DNA of 64,000 nucleotides from Ligilactobacillus ubinensis (lineage in GTDB: Bacteria > Bacillota > Bacilli > Lactobacillales > Lactobacillaceae): positions 62,001 through 126,000 of the forward strand of contig NZ_JAIULA010000004.1 of assembly GCF_024160875.1 (NCBI RefSeq), given 5' to 3'. This document shows positions 7,806 through 19,941 of this stretch, piece after piece. How positions within the stretch are numbered: position 1 is the first letter of the stretch; the number at the start of each line of letters is the position of its first letter. The notes beneath the pieces were generated by a model, which made no database searches, was not told the DNA's origin, and saw only the letters and a program-made list of their open reading frames with translations. A program made the position numbers and the translations under genes.

Positions 7806-8792
7806 TTAAACCGTAGCTTGTGCTGCAGTTAGTAATGCCACATCAAAAACTTCTTGTGAATTACACCCACGGGATAAATCTGATACCGGTTCATTTAGTC
7901 CTTGTAAAATTGGGCCAACTGCATCAAATCCACCAAAGCGTTGCGCCATCTTATATCCAATATTACCTGATTGTAGCTCTGGGAAAACAAAAACATTTGC
8001 TTTTCCAGCAACATCTGAATGTGGTGCTTTTTGAGCTGCAACTACTGGGACAAAAGCTGCATCAAATTGCAACTCACCATCGATTTGTTCATTTGGTGCT
8101 AGCTTCTGAGCAATCTTTGTTGCCTCTGCAACTTTAGTAACCTCATCTGACTTTGCAGAACCCTTTGTAGAAAAACTCAACATTGCAACCTTAGGATCAA
8201 TATCAAATAATCTAGCTGTCCGTGCACTTTCAACTGCAATTTCAGCTAACTCTTGCGCCGCTGGATTTATATTAATTGCACAATCAGCAAATAGATATCG
8301 TTCCTTGCCTTCGTTTCTAGACATAATAAATGCACCACTGGTTCTGCTTACACCTTGTCGCGTTTTAATAATTTGCAAAGCTGGTCGAACAGTATCTCCT
8401 GTTGGATGTTTGGCTCCTGATACTAAGCCATCTACTTTGTGCATATAAACTAACATTGTGCCAAAATAGTTTACATCTTTTAACATTTCTTTGGCTTGTT
8501 CTTCACTATTCTTACCCTTACGTCTTTCAACAAAAGCTTGTACCATTTCATCAAAATCACTTGCTGGATATGTATTCGGATCAAGAACTTCCACCGCATC
8601 TGTTAAAGTATATCCATTTGCTGTTGCTAGCTTACTTACTTCATCTTTGTTACCTAAAACAACTGGATGTAACAGTTCGTCTTTGGCTAGACGAATTGCC
8701 GCACTGACAATACGTGTATCGTCACCTTCGGGAAAAACAATACTTATATTCTTACCTCTAACTTTATCCTTTAAACTATCAAATAAATCCAT
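7806..8792 (-). CDS. pta: phosphate acetyltransferase Pta
   Basis: Interconverts acetyl-CoA and acetyl phosphate. The 328-residue length is that of the short single-domain class. Family motifs visible include VFPEGDDTRI near the N-terminus, GAKHPTGDTVRPALQIIKT (about 125-145) and the C-terminal LQGLNEPVSDLSRGC block. Acetate kinase is not in the window. The start ATG has a GGAGGCGAG ribosome-binding site. It lies between ung (33 bp upstream) and tsaE (24 bp downstream), consistent with one operon. Confidence 0.96.
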   Translation of the reverse strand: MDLFDSLKDKVRGKNISIVFPEGDDTRIVSAAIRLAKDELLHPVVLGNKDEVSKLATANGYTLTDAVEVLDPNTYPASDFDEMVQAFVERRKGKNSEEQAKEMLKDVNYFGTMLVYMHKVDGLVSGAKHPTGDTVRPALQIIKTRQGVSRTSGAFIMSRNEGKERYLFADCAININPAAQELAEIAVESARTARLFDIDPKVAMLSFSTKGSAKSDEVTKVAEATKIAQKLAPNEQIDGELQFDAAFVPVVAAQKAPHSDVAGKANVFVFPELQSGNIGYKMAQRFGGFDAVGPILQGLNEPVSDLSRGCNSQEVFDVALLTAAQATV

Positions 8793-8825
8793 AAAAACTC
8801 GCCTCCAATATTTAGTTAAAAAATA

Positions 8826-9518
8826 CTATTTCTCAATAGGTGCTTGTTCAGGTAATTGCCAATCAATTGGCGTTTCACCCATTGCAATTAAAGCAGCATT
8901 AGTTTTGGAAAAAGGACGCGAACCAAAGAAGCCACGCGTTGCTGAAAGCGGACTTGGATGCGCCGATTTGATAACTACGTTTTTTGTCTCATCAATTAAT
9001 CCAATTTTGCTTTGTGCAGCATTTCCCCATAAAATAAAGACAACCGGTTGCTCTCTGTCTGAAAGCTTTTTAATTGCTACATCCGTCAACTTTTCCCACC
9101 CCTGACCGCGGTGAGAAAAAGCTTGCCCGTCGCGTACTGTTAAAACCGAATTCAACAGTAACACTCCTTGTTTAGCCCATTTTTCAAGATACCCATGTGA
9201 AACCGGCTTAATTCCTAAGTCAGATTCAAGTTCTTTATAGATATTTTTTAATGATGGGGGGATTTTTACACCTGGTAAAACTGAAAAGCTCAGTCCATGT
9301 GCTTGGTGTGGTCCATGATAAGGATCCTGTCCCAAAATAACTACTTTTACTTTGGAAAAAGGCGTCCATTCGAACGCTTCAAAGATATGATACATATCTG
9401 GATGAATATTATAGTGGGTATACTCATCTCTTAAAAAATTATGCAAATGCTCATAGTAAACTGACTCAAATTCTGGTTTTAATATTTCTTGCCAGTCATT
9501 TTGGATAAACGCTTTCAT
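8826..9518 (-). CDS. ung: uracil-DNA glycosylase Ung
   Basis: Removes uracil from DNA in base-excision repair. The 230-residue protein has the water-activating loop GQDPYHGP (catalytic Asp65) and the C-terminal HPSPLSA loop of family 1 enzymes. The start is set at the ATG at 9516-9518, giving MKAFIQNDW, because GAGGTG lies 8 nt upstream; a longer frame would add 10 residues without its own ribosome-binding site. It is the first gene of the probable ung-pta-tsaE unit. Confidence 0.96.
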   Translation of the reverse strand: MKAFIQNDWQEILKPEFESVYYEHLHNFLRDEYTHYNIHPDMYHIFEAFEWTPFSKVKVVILGQDPYHGPHQAHGLSFSVLPGVKIPPSLKNIYKELESDLGIKPVSHGYLEKWAKQGVLLLNSVLTVRDGQAFSHRGQGWEKLTDVAIKKLSDREQPVVFILWGNAAQSKIGLIDETKNVVIKSAHPSPLSATRGFFGSRPFSKTNAALIAMGETPIDWQLPEQAPIEK

Positions 9519-9674
9519 TTTTGAACACCTCGGTTTATATTCTACCATAAACGTTTTGTAAATACACTATTCATTTTTTTCAATTTCAGATTAAATTCAC
9601 AAAATTTAAAAAAATAGTTATTCATGGTAAAATGAAGAAGTACAAAAATAGCCAATAAGTGAGGTTTTTATCTT

Positions 9675-10544
9675 ATGATTCAAATTATTGCTTCAGATAT
9701 GGATGGTACTTTATTAAATGATGAAATGGTCATCTCAGACTATAATGCAAAAGCTATTAAACAAGCTCAAAGCCAAGGCGTACATTTTATTATTTCAACT
9801 GGACGTGCTATTAATGAAATAAAGCCGCTGTTAGATAAAGTCAATATTAGCTGTCCTATGATTACTATCAATGGCGCACAAATGTATGATGAAAATGGAA
9901 AACTTACTAAAACCGTTGCGCTAACTGACCAACTTGCTAACAAGATTTGTTCGACATTAAAGAAAAGTGGTCTTTACTTTGAATTAGTTACAACAACAGG
10001 CGTCTATTCAGATAACAAAGCTAAAAGAATTGCAAATTTTGCTGAATTGCTCTCAAGAGTTAGTCCAGATACACCGTACAAGCTTGCCGTTACATTAGCA
10101 TCCGCACGAATGGAACTTATGAATATTAATTACGTTGATGATTATTTTACTTTAATAAATGATCCGCATATGTCAATCTTAAAAATTGTTGCTTTTAGTC
10201 AAGAAGGACCTAAAGTACTGAATCCTTTACGTGAAGAAATATCAAAGAACCCAGCTTTAAAAGTAACTGCCTCTTCTGACTCAAATATTGAAATTAACAG
10301 CATTAACGCTCAAAAAGGAATAGCTTTACAGTCTTTTGCAGATAGCTTGAACATCCCTTTAGATAATGTAATGGCAATTGGTGATAATAACAATGATGTT
10401 TCAATGCTAAAAGTTGCTGGTATTAGTTATGCTATGAGCAATGGTAGTATTGAAGTGAAACGCTTGGCTAATCGCTTAGCCAAAAATAATACTGAAGATG
10501 GCGTTGGTAAGGCTATCGAGGAAATCTTACAAGAAAACAACTAG
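9675..10544 (+). CDS. Cof-type HAD-IIB sugar-phosphate phosphatase
   Basis: A 289-residue HAD phosphatase with motif I DMDGTLL (8-14, nucleophile Asp8), motif II (STGR, about 42-45), and the GDNNNDVSML metal-binding motif near residue 238, with a type IIB cap between. Members usually dephosphorylate sugar phosphates or flavin and pyridoxal phosphates; the substrate here is unknown. It is followed after 18 bp by the LURP-like gene, so the two probably form an operon. Lactobacilli carry many paralogs, and no specific name is justified. Confidence 0.9.
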   Translation: MIQIIASDMDGTLLNDEMVISDYNAKAIKQAQSQGVHFIISTGRAINEIKPLLDKVNISCPMITINGAQMYDENGKLTKTVALTDQLANKICSTLKKSGLYFELVTTTGVYSDNKAKRIANFAELLSRVSPDTPYKLAVTLASARMELMNINYVDDYFTLINDPHMSILKIVAFSQEGPKVLNPLREEISKNPALKVTASSDSNIEINSINAQKGIALQSFADSLNIPLDNVMAIGDNNNDVSMLKVAGISYAMSNGSIEVKRLANRLAKNNTEDGVGKAIEEILQENN

Positions 10545-10562
10545 CTAGGGAGGTGAGAGAAC

Positions 10563-11087
10563 GTGCGCAAATTATACTCAAGTCGTAATAATCTTTCTAG
10601 TCGTGGTTCAACGACAATTAAAGATGAACAAGGCAAGGTTGTTTATCTTTTAACGGGCCGTTGGGGCATGCACCCTGCTGCAATGTCAGTTTATGACATT
10701 GATGGTGTCTTGTTGGCTGAAATTAAGCAACGTTCTCTTGGCCTTTTACCTAAATTTGAGCTTTTTGAGCAGCATAAACTGGTTGGCTCATTACGTAGAT
10801 ACTATGGTGTCGGTCATGAAATGCTCTTTATTCAAAAACTTAATTGGTTTATCTTGGGAAATTCCTTAACCTTTAATTATAAAATTTATCATGGAAGAAC
10901 CTGTATTTTAAGTCTTCATGAAGTGGAACTTTCTTCTGGTAAATTTCTAGAACTACAGATAACACATCAAGATGATGAGCCGCTATGTATTTGTGTAGTT
11001 GCAATTCTCGACTTCTGGGCTAAATCTAGTTCAGGCAGCCACGCACATCAACAGCAAGGTCATCTTCATATTAGCTTTGATAGCTAA
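10563..11087 (+). CDS. LURP-one-related / YxjI-like protein
   Basis: A 174-residue protein resembling the tubby-like beta-barrel family LURP-one/YxjI: a run of short beta strands and a single predicted C-terminal hydrophobic helix. Function in bacteria is unclear. It starts at GTG (10563) with GGGAGG 9 nt upstream, and the ribosome-binding site almost touches the stop of the preceding phosphatase gene. The assignment rests on overall pattern rather than a catalytic motif. The C-terminus is rich in His and Gln. Confidence 0.65.
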   Translation: MRKLYSSRNNLSSRGSTTIKDEQGKVVYLLTGRWGMHPAAMSVYDIDGVLLAEIKQRSLGLLPKFELFEQHKLVGSLRRYYGVGHEMLFIQKLNWFILGNSLTFNYKIYHGRTCILSLHEVELSSGKFLELQITHQDDEPLCICVVAILDFWAKSSSGSHAHQQQGHLHISFDS

Positions 11088-11155
11088 AAACAAAGAAAGA
11101 AGTTTTTTTTATTTTAATTATTCGACAATCGACATCTGATGATGTCCCCCAAATA

Positions 11156-11689
11156 ATGGCACTCTTTAAAATTATCTTAAAGCAAATGGAACTACCAATC
11201 TTTAAAAGGTATCCTTCTTCCAAGGTTAACAAAGCTTTAGAACTTGCTTTTAAGACTAAAGAGTGCCGTAAACAAAAAGCACAGATTATCGTTGCTGAAG
11301 TAAATGGTAATGTTGCAGGTATGGCCTTTGGCTATCCAGATGAAAGTAACTGTGCAGTTGATTCTCTACTATGTCATTATTTCCCGCAAGTAGGTTTACC
11401 ACGTATTAAAAGTATTTATGATGAGGATTCTTCTGAATCATTTAATAATGAATGGTATCTTGACTCATTAGTTGTCAATCCAAAATTTCGTGGTCAAGGT
11501 ATTGCCAGTGCCTTATTAAATTATCTTCCTAAAATAGCATTAACTCACCATAAAAAAATAATCGGTTTAGACGTGGATTTTAAAAATCCTACTGCAGCTA
11601 AACTATATCGTCGGTTTGGATTCTATAAAGTTACTACCTTAAAAATTAGTGCACATAATTATCAACACTTGCAACTGAAAATTACTTAA
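11156..11689 (+). CDS. GNAT family N-acetyltransferase, 5' end unclear
   Basis: Predicted acetyl-CoA-dependent transferase. The acetyl-CoA loop is seen as VVNPKFRGQGIASALL (about residues 105-120), followed by the NPTAAKLYRRFGF block. The first ATG (11156) starts inside the fold: the reading frame is open upstream to 11084 and encodes IIRQSTSDDVPQI, the expected first strand and helix of the family. That stretch has no in-frame ATG, GTG or TTG. An ATT at 11111, with AAAGAAG 8 nt before it, would give a normal N-terminus. The gene is either started from a rare codon or has lost its start. It precedes the dehydrogenase gene by 35 bp. Confidence 0.75.
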   Translation: MALFKIILKQMELPIFKRYPSSKVNKALELAFKTKECRKQKAQIIVAEVNGNVAGMAFGYPDESNCAVDSLLCHYFPQVGLPRIKSIYDEDSSESFNNEWYLDSLVVNPKFRGQGIASALLNYLPKIALTHHKKIIGLDVDFKNPTAAKLYRRFGFYKVTTLKISAHNYQHLQLKIT

Positions 11690-11724
11690 TATGTCATTTC
11701 CTATATAGAAAAGAGATGTTTTCC

Positions 11725-12684
11725 ATGAAAATTATCGACTTAGATGGTTACGGTCTTAATCCAGGTGATTTGTCTTGGGATGGTTTTAAACAACTAGGCG
11801 AATTTACTTACTATGATCGTACTATTGCTAATGAAAAGATAATCCTTGAACGTATTAAAGATGCTGAAATTATTTTAACGAACAAGACTCCGCTGTCAAA
11901 AAAAGTTATTTCTCAAGCACCTCAATTAAAATATATTGGTGTTTTAGCAACGGGATTCAATGTCGTCGATGTAAAAGCAGCTACAGAGAATAATATTACT
12001 GTTACCAATATTCCAAGTTATGGAACTGATGCAGTGGCACAGCATACTCTAGCATTATTACTAGAAATAACTAATCAAGTTGGTCTCCATAATCAAGCTG
12101 TTCAAAATGGCGAATGGACTAAGTCAGCTGACTTTACTTTTTGGAAAACACCTTTAATGTCCTTAACTGGCAAAACTTTTGGTATCATTGGTTTTGGCAG
12201 TATCGGTAAAGCCGTCGCGCAACTTGCACATGCCTTTGGGATGAATGTCATTTTTTACAACCATAATCCTAAAAAAGTCTCTGCTTCATGGCTTAAGCAA
12301 GTTTCTTTAGAAACACTTTATGCTACAGCCGATATCATCAGCTTACATGTACCTCAAACAGCTGAAACAACAAATATGATAGATACTAAAGCTATTGTTC
12401 AGATGAAACCTGGTGTTATTATCATCAATACTGCTCGTGGTGGTTTGCTAAATGAAACTGATGTTGCTAAAGCTTTAAATCAAGGTAAAATCTATGCTTT
12501 AGGAGCCGATGTTGTTTCAAATGAACCAATTAATTCTGACAATCCACTTTTAACCGCAAAAAATAGTTTCTTAACTCCCCATATTGCATGGGCACCAATT
12601 GAAACACGACAACGCTTGATGAATATTGCTGTTGATAACTTAAAAGCCTTTTTAGCGGGTCATCCTAAAAATATGGTTAATTAA
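11725..12684 (+). CDS. D-isomer specific 2-hydroxyacid dehydrogenase
   Basis: NAD-dependent oxidoreductase of 319 residues. The nucleotide-binding fold has GIIGFGSIGKAVAQ (about 147-160), and the catalytic triad is visible: Arg in NTARGGLL (about 236), Glu in NEPINSDNPLL and His in LTPHIAWA (about 290). It resembles the glycerate/hydroxypyruvate reductase branch; the substrate is not determined by sequence. The ATG at 11725 is preferred, with AAAGAGA upstream; an earlier ATG at 11716 lacks spacing to it. It ends at the very long hairpin at 12694-12758. Confidence 0.9.
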   Translation: MKIIDLDGYGLNPGDLSWDGFKQLGEFTYYDRTIANEKIILERIKDAEIILTNKTPLSKKVISQAPQLKYIGVLATGFNVVDVKAATENNITVTNIPSYGTDAVAQHTLALLLEITNQVGLHNQAVQNGEWTKSADFTFWKTPLMSLTGKTFGIIGFGSIGKAVAQLAHAFGMNVIFYNHNPKKVSASWLKQVSLETLYATADIISLHVPQTAETTNMIDTKAIVQMKPGVIIINTARGGLLNETDVAKALNQGKIYALGADVVSNEPINSDNPLLTAKNSFLTPHIAWAPIETRQRLMNIAVDNLKAFLAGHPKNMVN

Positions 12685-12693
12685 ATAAATCTC

Positions 12694-12758
12694 TATAGCA
12701 AAAGAGCCACTAAATAATATTTCCAAATGGAATATTATTTAGTGGCTCTTTTGCTATA
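12694..12758. terminator. very long bidirectional hairpin terminator
   Basis: About 30 bp of near-perfect stem with one bulged T and a 4-nt loop. The inner part is a normal terminator (AAAAGAGCCACTAAA against TTTAGTGGCTCTTTT) between the convergent dehydrogenase and smpB genes. The outer arms TATAGC/GCTATA extend it beyond what termination needs. Confidence 0.75.
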
Positions 12759-12768
12759 ATAATCAATA

Positions 12769-13242
12769 TTAACGATAATTTTTTAAAGTTCTTCTTATCT
12801 CACGTTCTTGATCGCGTTTTTTAATTGTTTCACGTTTATCATAATCATGCTTACCTTCAGCAATACCAATTAGAACTTTAGCAAATCCATTTTTTATATA
12901 AACTTTAAGTGGAACAAGAGTCGTTCCTTTTTTACTAGTCTGTTCAGCTAATTGCTGTAACTGCTTTTTATGCAAAAGTAACTTACGATTTCGTAAAGGA
13001 TCATGATTAAATTGGTTGCCTTGATCATATATTGAAATATGGACGTTCATTAACCATGCTTCGCCATTACGCACTTGTGCAAAACCATCTTTTAAATTAA
13101 TACGACTAGCTCGAATTGATTTAATTTCAGTTCCTGTTAAAACCATTCCTGCTTCAACAGTATCTAAAATCCGATAATCGTGACTTGCTTTTTTATTTTG
13201 AGCCAATGGTTTATCATGCTTCAGTCCATTATTTTTGACCAT
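12769..13242 (-). CDS. smpB: SsrA-binding protein SmpB
   Basis: Binds tmRNA and delivers it to stalled ribosomes in trans-translation. The 157-residue protein has the N-terminal [20 protein letters not shown] and [14 protein letters not shown] stretches of the beta-barrel and a basic tail ([17 protein letters not shown]). The ATG at 13240-13242 is preferred; GAGGGGG is about 12 nt upstream. It follows rnr after 29 bp. SmpB and RNase R act together in degrading non-stop mRNAs, so the neighbourhood is functional. tmRNA itself is not in the window. Confidence 0.96.
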   Translation of the reverse strand: MVKNNGLKHDKPLAQNKKASHDYRILDTVEAGMVLTGTEIKSIRASRINLKDGFAQVRNGEAWLMNVHISIYDQGNQFNHDPLRNRKLLLHKKQLQQLAEQTSKKGTTLVPLKVYIKNGFAKVLIGIAEGKHDYDKRETIKKRDQEREIRRTLKNYR

Positions 13243-13271
13243 AATATTTGAACGCCCCCTCAAATTAAATT

Positions 13272-15629
13272 TTATCGTTTATCTTTAGATTGATTTTTTC
13301 TATTACCTTTATAAAAGGGTTTCTTATTTCCATTCTTATTACGTGAGCCTTTATTATTACTATTATTGTTTCGATAACGTCCATTATCTCGTTGATTACC
13401 ATGATTATTATAACGACGAGAATGATCATCTGGAAGTTCAACATTATCCAATAAATCTGTTACAGGCGTATTTTGTGCATCCAGTAATGAAAAATCAATT
13501 TCTTTTTGTTCTACATTAACATTATTTAGTTTAACCCGAACTGGTTGCCCTATTCGATAAGTTCTTTTAGTCCGTCGGCCAACTAGCGCCATTTGCTTTT
13601 CAAGAAAAACATAGAAATCGTCATGAAGTTCGCTAATATGCAATAGTCCCTCAACTGTATTTGGTAAAGAGATAAACATACCAAATTTAGTTACCGAACT
13701 AACAACTGCATCAAATTCTTCGCCGACATGATCAGCCATATACTCTGCTTTTTTCATTGCATCAGTATCGCGCTCTGCATCAATCGCTCTTCGTTCCATT
13801 TCTGAACTATGTGTTGCAATTTCAGGTAATTTATCTTCATATTTCTTTTGAAGACCATTTTCTAAATAAAAACGAATTAGACGATGTACCATTAAATCAG
13901 GGTAGCGACGTATTGGTGATGTAAAATGCGTGTAATCTTTTGCACCCAGTCCAAAATGTCCAATCGGTGTAGGTGCATACTTAGCCTGTTGCATAGAACG
14001 TAACATCATGGTAGAAACCATTGGTTCTTCTGGTTTTCCAACAACCTTCTTTAATATTCCTTGCAACATCTTAGGAGTTACATTATCTGATTTACCTGCA
14101 ACTTCAATTCCAAGTCCTGATAGCATTTCAAAAAAGGATTTAATTTTTTCTTCCTTGGGATTTTCATGAATACGATACACAAATGGCACATGAATCTTTC
14201 TATAATGTTCTGCTACTGTTTCATTAGCAGCTAACATAAATGATTCAACCATTCTTTCACTTATCCCACGATCACGAATTTCAATGTCAGTAGGATGGCC
14301 CTTTTCATCTACAATGATTTTTGCTTCAGGATATTCAAAATCAATTGCACCTCTACGTTTTCGCATTTTAACCAAAATTTTATGTAGCTCGTGCATTGTT
14401 TCAAACATAGGTACTAATTCACTATAACGTGCTATTGTTTTTTCGTCATGAGCTTCTAAAATTTGATTTATATCAATATACGTCATTCTTGCTGTTGTTT
14501 TAATTACACTTGGAAAAATTTTATGGTTAACTACTTCCCCATCTTGATTTATTTCCATTTCACAACTCATTGCTAATCTTTCAACTTGCGGATTTAATGA
14601 ACAAATGCCGTTAGATAGCTTGGGCGGTAACATTGGGACAACACGATCTGTTAAATAAACAGAGGTTCCCCGATCAAAAGCTTCATTATCAAGAGGTGAG
14701 TTTTCCTGTACATAGTGTGAAACATCAGCTATATGTACTCCTAAATGATAATTACCATTATCCAATTTCCATGCTGTAACAGCATCATCTAAATCTTTAG
14801 ATTCAATACTATCAATTGTAACAAGTTGTTGCTTAGTTAGATCAACACGCCCATTTTTTTCTTCTTGTGTTACCTGATCTGGAATATTTTTAATTTGTTC
14901 CAACACATCCTCTGGGAATTTAGTTGGAATATTATGTTGATAAACAATTTCTAAGATATCCATTCCAGGATCATTTACATTTCCTAGTACCTTTACTGCA
15001 ACACCGGTAATAACTCCTGGTGTATGTGCATCTGGATAACTAACAATGTCGGCTAAAACGACCTCTCCTTCTGTCGGATGAAGTCCATCCGCTTTCAATA
15101 AGAAACGATAGTTAGTCATTTTTTTATCTTTTAGCTTTACAGTTCCAATAATCCCATCAGCTAACTTTTCATCAGTTGGCACACTAAATGCACCCACAAC
15201 TTGTGTCAATGAATGCTTAATTATTCTTACAACTTTACCTTCGGGACGGCGACCTAGTTTTTCATCTCCCGCTGTTATCATTTGAACTTCAACTTCATCT
15301 TCATTTAGAGCAGACAAAGTTTGGGTTGGATTAATAAAAAAGTCTTGTTTTTCCGGATCAACAGTTACAAAGCCAAAGCCTCGATCGTTCGAATGAAATA
15401 TCCCTTCATAACTGGGTTCTTCCTTTCGGCGAGCTAATGTAAATGCACCAGATTGATTTAATGTTATTTTTTTCTCGTGTTCTAATTCTGCAATAGCTTT
15501 GACTACAAACTTAAATTGTCCGGTCTCTGTCATATGCAGATATTCCACTAATTGTTGAACAGTGAATTCACTTTTAGCTTCTTCTTCAAAATGTTTGAAC
15601 AACAATTGTTTTATTTTTTCATTTTCCAT
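13272..15629 (-). CDS. rnr: ribonuclease R
   Basis: Processive 3'-5' exoribonuclease that degrades structured RNA. The 785-residue protein runs: N-terminal helix-turn-helix (1-65), cold-shock domains, the RNB catalytic domain with the acidic cluster [14 protein letters not shown] (about 272-285), and an S1 domain near 635-715. The last 60 residues are rich in Arg, Asn, Lys and Gly and are disordered, a feature that helps binding to structured RNA or SmpB. It follows secG after 91 bp and precedes smpB, the usual order in Firmicutes. Confidence 0.96.
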   Translation of the reverse strand: MENEKIKQLLFKHFEEEAKSEFTVQQLVEYLHMTETGQFKFVVKAIAELEHEKKITLNQSGAFTLARRKEEPSYEGIFHSNDRGFGFVTVDPEKQDFFINPTQTLSALNEDEVEVQMITAGDEKLGRRPEGKVVRIIKHSLTQVVGAFSVPTDEKLADGIIGTVKLKDKKMTNYRFLLKADGLHPTEGEVVLADIVSYPDAHTPGVITGVAVKVLGNVNDPGMDILEIVYQHNIPTKFPEDVLEQIKNIPDQVTQEEKNGRVDLTKQQLVTIDSIESKDLDDAVTAWKLDNGNYHLGVHIADVSHYVQENSPLDNEAFDRGTSVYLTDRVVPMLPPKLSNGICSLNPQVERLAMSCEMEINQDGEVVNHKIFPSVIKTTARMTYIDINQILEAHDEKTIARYSELVPMFETMHELHKILVKMRKRRGAIDFEYPEAKIIVDEKGHPTDIEIRDRGISERMVESFMLAANETVAEHYRKIHVPFVYRIHENPKEEKIKSFFEMLSGLGIEVAGKSDNVTPKMLQGILKKVVGKPEEPMVSTMMLRSMQQAKYAPTPIGHFGLGAKDYTHFTSPIRRYPDLMVHRLIRFYLENGLQKKYEDKLPEIATHSSEMERRAIDAERDTDAMKKAEYMADHVGEEFDAVVSSVTKFGMFISLPNTVEGLLHISELHDDFYVFLEKQMALVGRRTKRTYRIGQPVRVKLNNVNVEQKEIDFSLLDAQNTPVTDLLDNVELPDDHSRRYNNHGNQRDNGRYRNNNSNNKGSRNKNGNKKPFYKGNRKNQSKDKR

Positions 15630-15680
15630 TTAATTCCTCGTTTTTACAGTTTTTAATATTCAAGTTATCTATAATTCATT

Positions 15681-15710
15681 AAAAAAGCCTCCTGAAAAAT
15701 ATACAGAAGG
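15681..15710 (-). terminator. terminator or attenuator between secG and rnr
   Basis: A 7-bp stem (88-94 with 704-710 of the 15.6-15.7 kb stretch) with one wobble and a 9-nt loop is followed on the minus strand by CTTTTTT. It may end secG or let some reading pass into rnr. Confidence 0.5.
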
Positions 15711-15720
15711 TCAGATTTGT

Positions 15721-15957
15721 CTACTTTGATGAAATATAAACCAATGCTAGTGATAAGACAAAAAATGCAATTCCAAGGACAGTCGTCACCTTTTGCATGA
15801 ATGCCTCAAATCCTCGCGGTTTCTGTTTACTAAATAAATCAGCAGCACCACCAGATAAAGCACTAGAAGCATTATCTGTTTTAGCAGGCTGCATCAATAC
15901 AGCAATTATAATTAGCACTGAAACAATAATCAACAATGTTAAGAGTGTATTGTACAA
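15721..15957 (-). CDS. secG: preprotein translocase subunit SecG
   Basis: Small accessory subunit of the SecYEG channel. The 78-residue protein has two hydrophobic segments (about 3-21 and 55-75) and the central LMQPAKTDNASSALSGGAADLFSKQKPRG loop of the family. It starts at TTG (15955-15957) with GGAGGG 6 nt upstream. It sits ahead of rnr-smpB, as in other lactobacilli. secA is elsewhere in the window at 49.5 kb. Confidence 0.93.
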   Translation of the reverse strand: MYNTLLTLLIIVSVLIIIAVLMQPAKTDNASSALSGGAADLFSKQKPRGFEAFMQKVTTVLGIAFFVLSLALVYISSK

Positions 15958-16034
15958 TAGGTACCCTCCTCACCCATATAAGAAATCTATATCTATTCTA
16001 ATTTAGCATAGATTTCAATATAATTCCAGTTAAT

Positions 16035-17588
16035 TTACTTATCAACTAAATTTTGTGTAATTAATTCGATCTTTGTCCTAATTTTAGCTCTCTTTTTATG
16101 ATCCGTTAAAATAATTAGTGTATCACCACTGCGAATCAATGTATCACCATGTGGAATTTGTTCATTTTCTCCTCTTCGAATGCTGATTAATAGACAATCT
16201 TTGGGCCATTGTATATCACGCACTTGGCGGCCCTGTAATTTTGAACCTGCAAAAACTGGAATCTCTAAATGATCTTTATAAAAACCATGTATCTGCTCTG
16301 GATTTGGGTGCAACTTTGAAAGCATCGATTCATAAATTGGTTGACCTCTTAATAAATCAACAACTGCATACGCAATAATTGATACTACAGCCAGTGGCAT
16401 TAAATGCAACAATGATCCTACCATTTCAGTTATCAATAGAATCGCAGTAAATGGAGCTTTACTTATACAAGCGAAATAGCCCGCCATTGCATATATAATA
16501 AAATTTATTATCAAATATTCTGGTAATATTCCTAAAACATGTAATATTTGGCCAAATAAAGCTCCTAAAATCGCTCCTAAAGTTAAAATTGGTAAAAATA
16601 TTCCTCCAGGAACCCCTGAACCATATGAAATCGTCGAGAATATTAATCGTAGTAAGAACAATCCTACTAGGATTGTAATGCTTGGAACATTGTTTCCTAA
16701 TTGAACAATTAAACTATTTCCACCACCCAATGTACTTGGGAAAAAAATACCTATTGGTAGCAATATTACTAATGCAATAATTGAATCAAATTGTCTGGGA
16801 ATGAATCTGATCATTGCATACACTTTATCTACATTCAAAGTTATATATTGATATAAATAGCCCAATAAACCTAACATAACTCCTAATACGATTAAATATA
16901 TGTAATAACGCAAGGGTAATGCATGAGTATAACGCATATATAAGACCGGTTTAAGTCCAAAAAATATCATTGAGACCATATCTGCAGCAATTGATGCAGC
17001 TAAAGCAGTCGTCCAAACTAATGGTGAAAAGTCATGATATACCTCTTCTAAAATAAATAGCGTAGCTGCAATTGGCGCATTAAATGCAGCCGATAGTCCA
17101 GCTGCAGCACCACCTGCAATTAACACGCGTCGCGGTGTTCCTTTTTGTGCAGTTTTTTCCGCTAATCCTTGCCCAATCGCAGAACCTAATTGAATGGAAG
17201 GCCCCTCACGACCTAGAAAAAGCCCCGAACCAATTGCAAGAACTCCACCTATCCATTTACGCCAAAGAACAGACCACCATTTCATCTCTAATTCACCCGC
17301 TAATTGGCCTTCAACTTGTGGTATTCCTGAACCCATTATATTTATATCACCTTGAATTAACCAACCATCAAAAAGAACAATAAATAACACTATTACTAAC
17401 CAAACAACTAAGTAGATCGGATTTAAAGCTATTTGATGAAAGCCCCATTTCGCAACACCCATTAATTTTTCAATTGTGATTCTAAAAAGACTCACTACTA
17501 AGCCAACTAAAAGTCCAACTAAAACACCCTTTATTATAAAATGTAAGCGTGTTTTATCTAAAATTAATCTCTGTTGCTTTTTTCCCAT
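16035..17588 (-). CDS. ClC family chloride/proton antiporter with RCK_C domain
   Basis: A 517-residue membrane protein with about ten helices in the ClC fold. Selectivity motifs GSGIPQVEG and GREGPSIQLGSAIG (with the gating Glu) and FILEEVYH (with the proton Glu) are present, which fits an antiporter rather than a channel. The last 70 residues form a TrkA/RCK C-terminal domain, probably regulatory. The ATG at 17586-17588 is used because GAGG lies 7 nt upstream. It is a single-gene unit between eno and secG. Likely role: acid or chloride tolerance. Confidence 0.93.
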   Translation of the reverse strand: MGKKQQRLILDKTRLHFIIKGVLVGLLVGLVVSLFRITIEKLMGVAKWGFHQIALNPIYLVVWLVIVLFIVLFDGWLIQGDINIMGSGIPQVEGQLAGELEMKWWSVLWRKWIGGVLAIGSGLFLGREGPSIQLGSAIGQGLAEKTAQKGTPRRVLIAGGAAAGLSAAFNAPIAATLFILEEVYHDFSPLVWTTALAASIAADMVSMIFFGLKPVLYMRYTHALPLRYYIYLIVLGVMLGLLGYLYQYITLNVDKVYAMIRFIPRQFDSIIALVILLPIGIFFPSTLGGGNSLIVQLGNNVPSITILVGLFLLRLIFSTISYGSGVPGGIFLPILTLGAILGALFGQILHVLGILPEYLIINFIIYAMAGYFACISKAPFTAILLITEMVGSLLHLMPLAVVSIIAYAVVDLLRGQPIYESMLSKLHPNPEQIHGFYKDHLEIPVFAGSKLQGRQVRDIQWPKDCLLISIRRGENEQIPHGDTLIRSGDTLIILTDHKKRAKIRTKIELITQNLVDK

Positions 17589-17632
17589 TATCACACCTCA
17601 TAAAAATATTTTTTCATACCATATTTATAGCT

Positions 17633-17664
17633 AAAAAAACAAGAAACCATATACTGGTCTCTTG
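17633..17664 (-). terminator. terminator of the glycolytic operon
   Basis: A 9-bp stem (17640-17648 with 17656-17664, one wobble) and 7-nt loop, followed on the minus strand by TTTTTTT. It lies 35 bp after the eno stop. Confidence 0.75.
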
Positions 17665-17698
17665 TCTTAAAAGATAAGGCTCAACCCTATCAATTTAA

Positions 17699-19069
<1,371 letters not shown>

Positions 19070-19125
19070 TCACACTTTATTTTAAAGGTTTTCTTTAAAA
19101 GTTTCAATTGATTTAATAAAAATAT

Positions 19126-19881
<756 letters not shown>

Positions 19882-19941
19882 TTATAATCATCCTTTCAAG
19901 AAAATACTAACTAACAAATACTATTCAAAATATGTTTCGAA

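Noticed and set aside
8491-9105. 204-codon plus-strand frame opposite pta and ung
   Set aside because: Both opposite genes are well-known enzymes with catalytic motifs, and this frame shows no family signal and spans their boundary.
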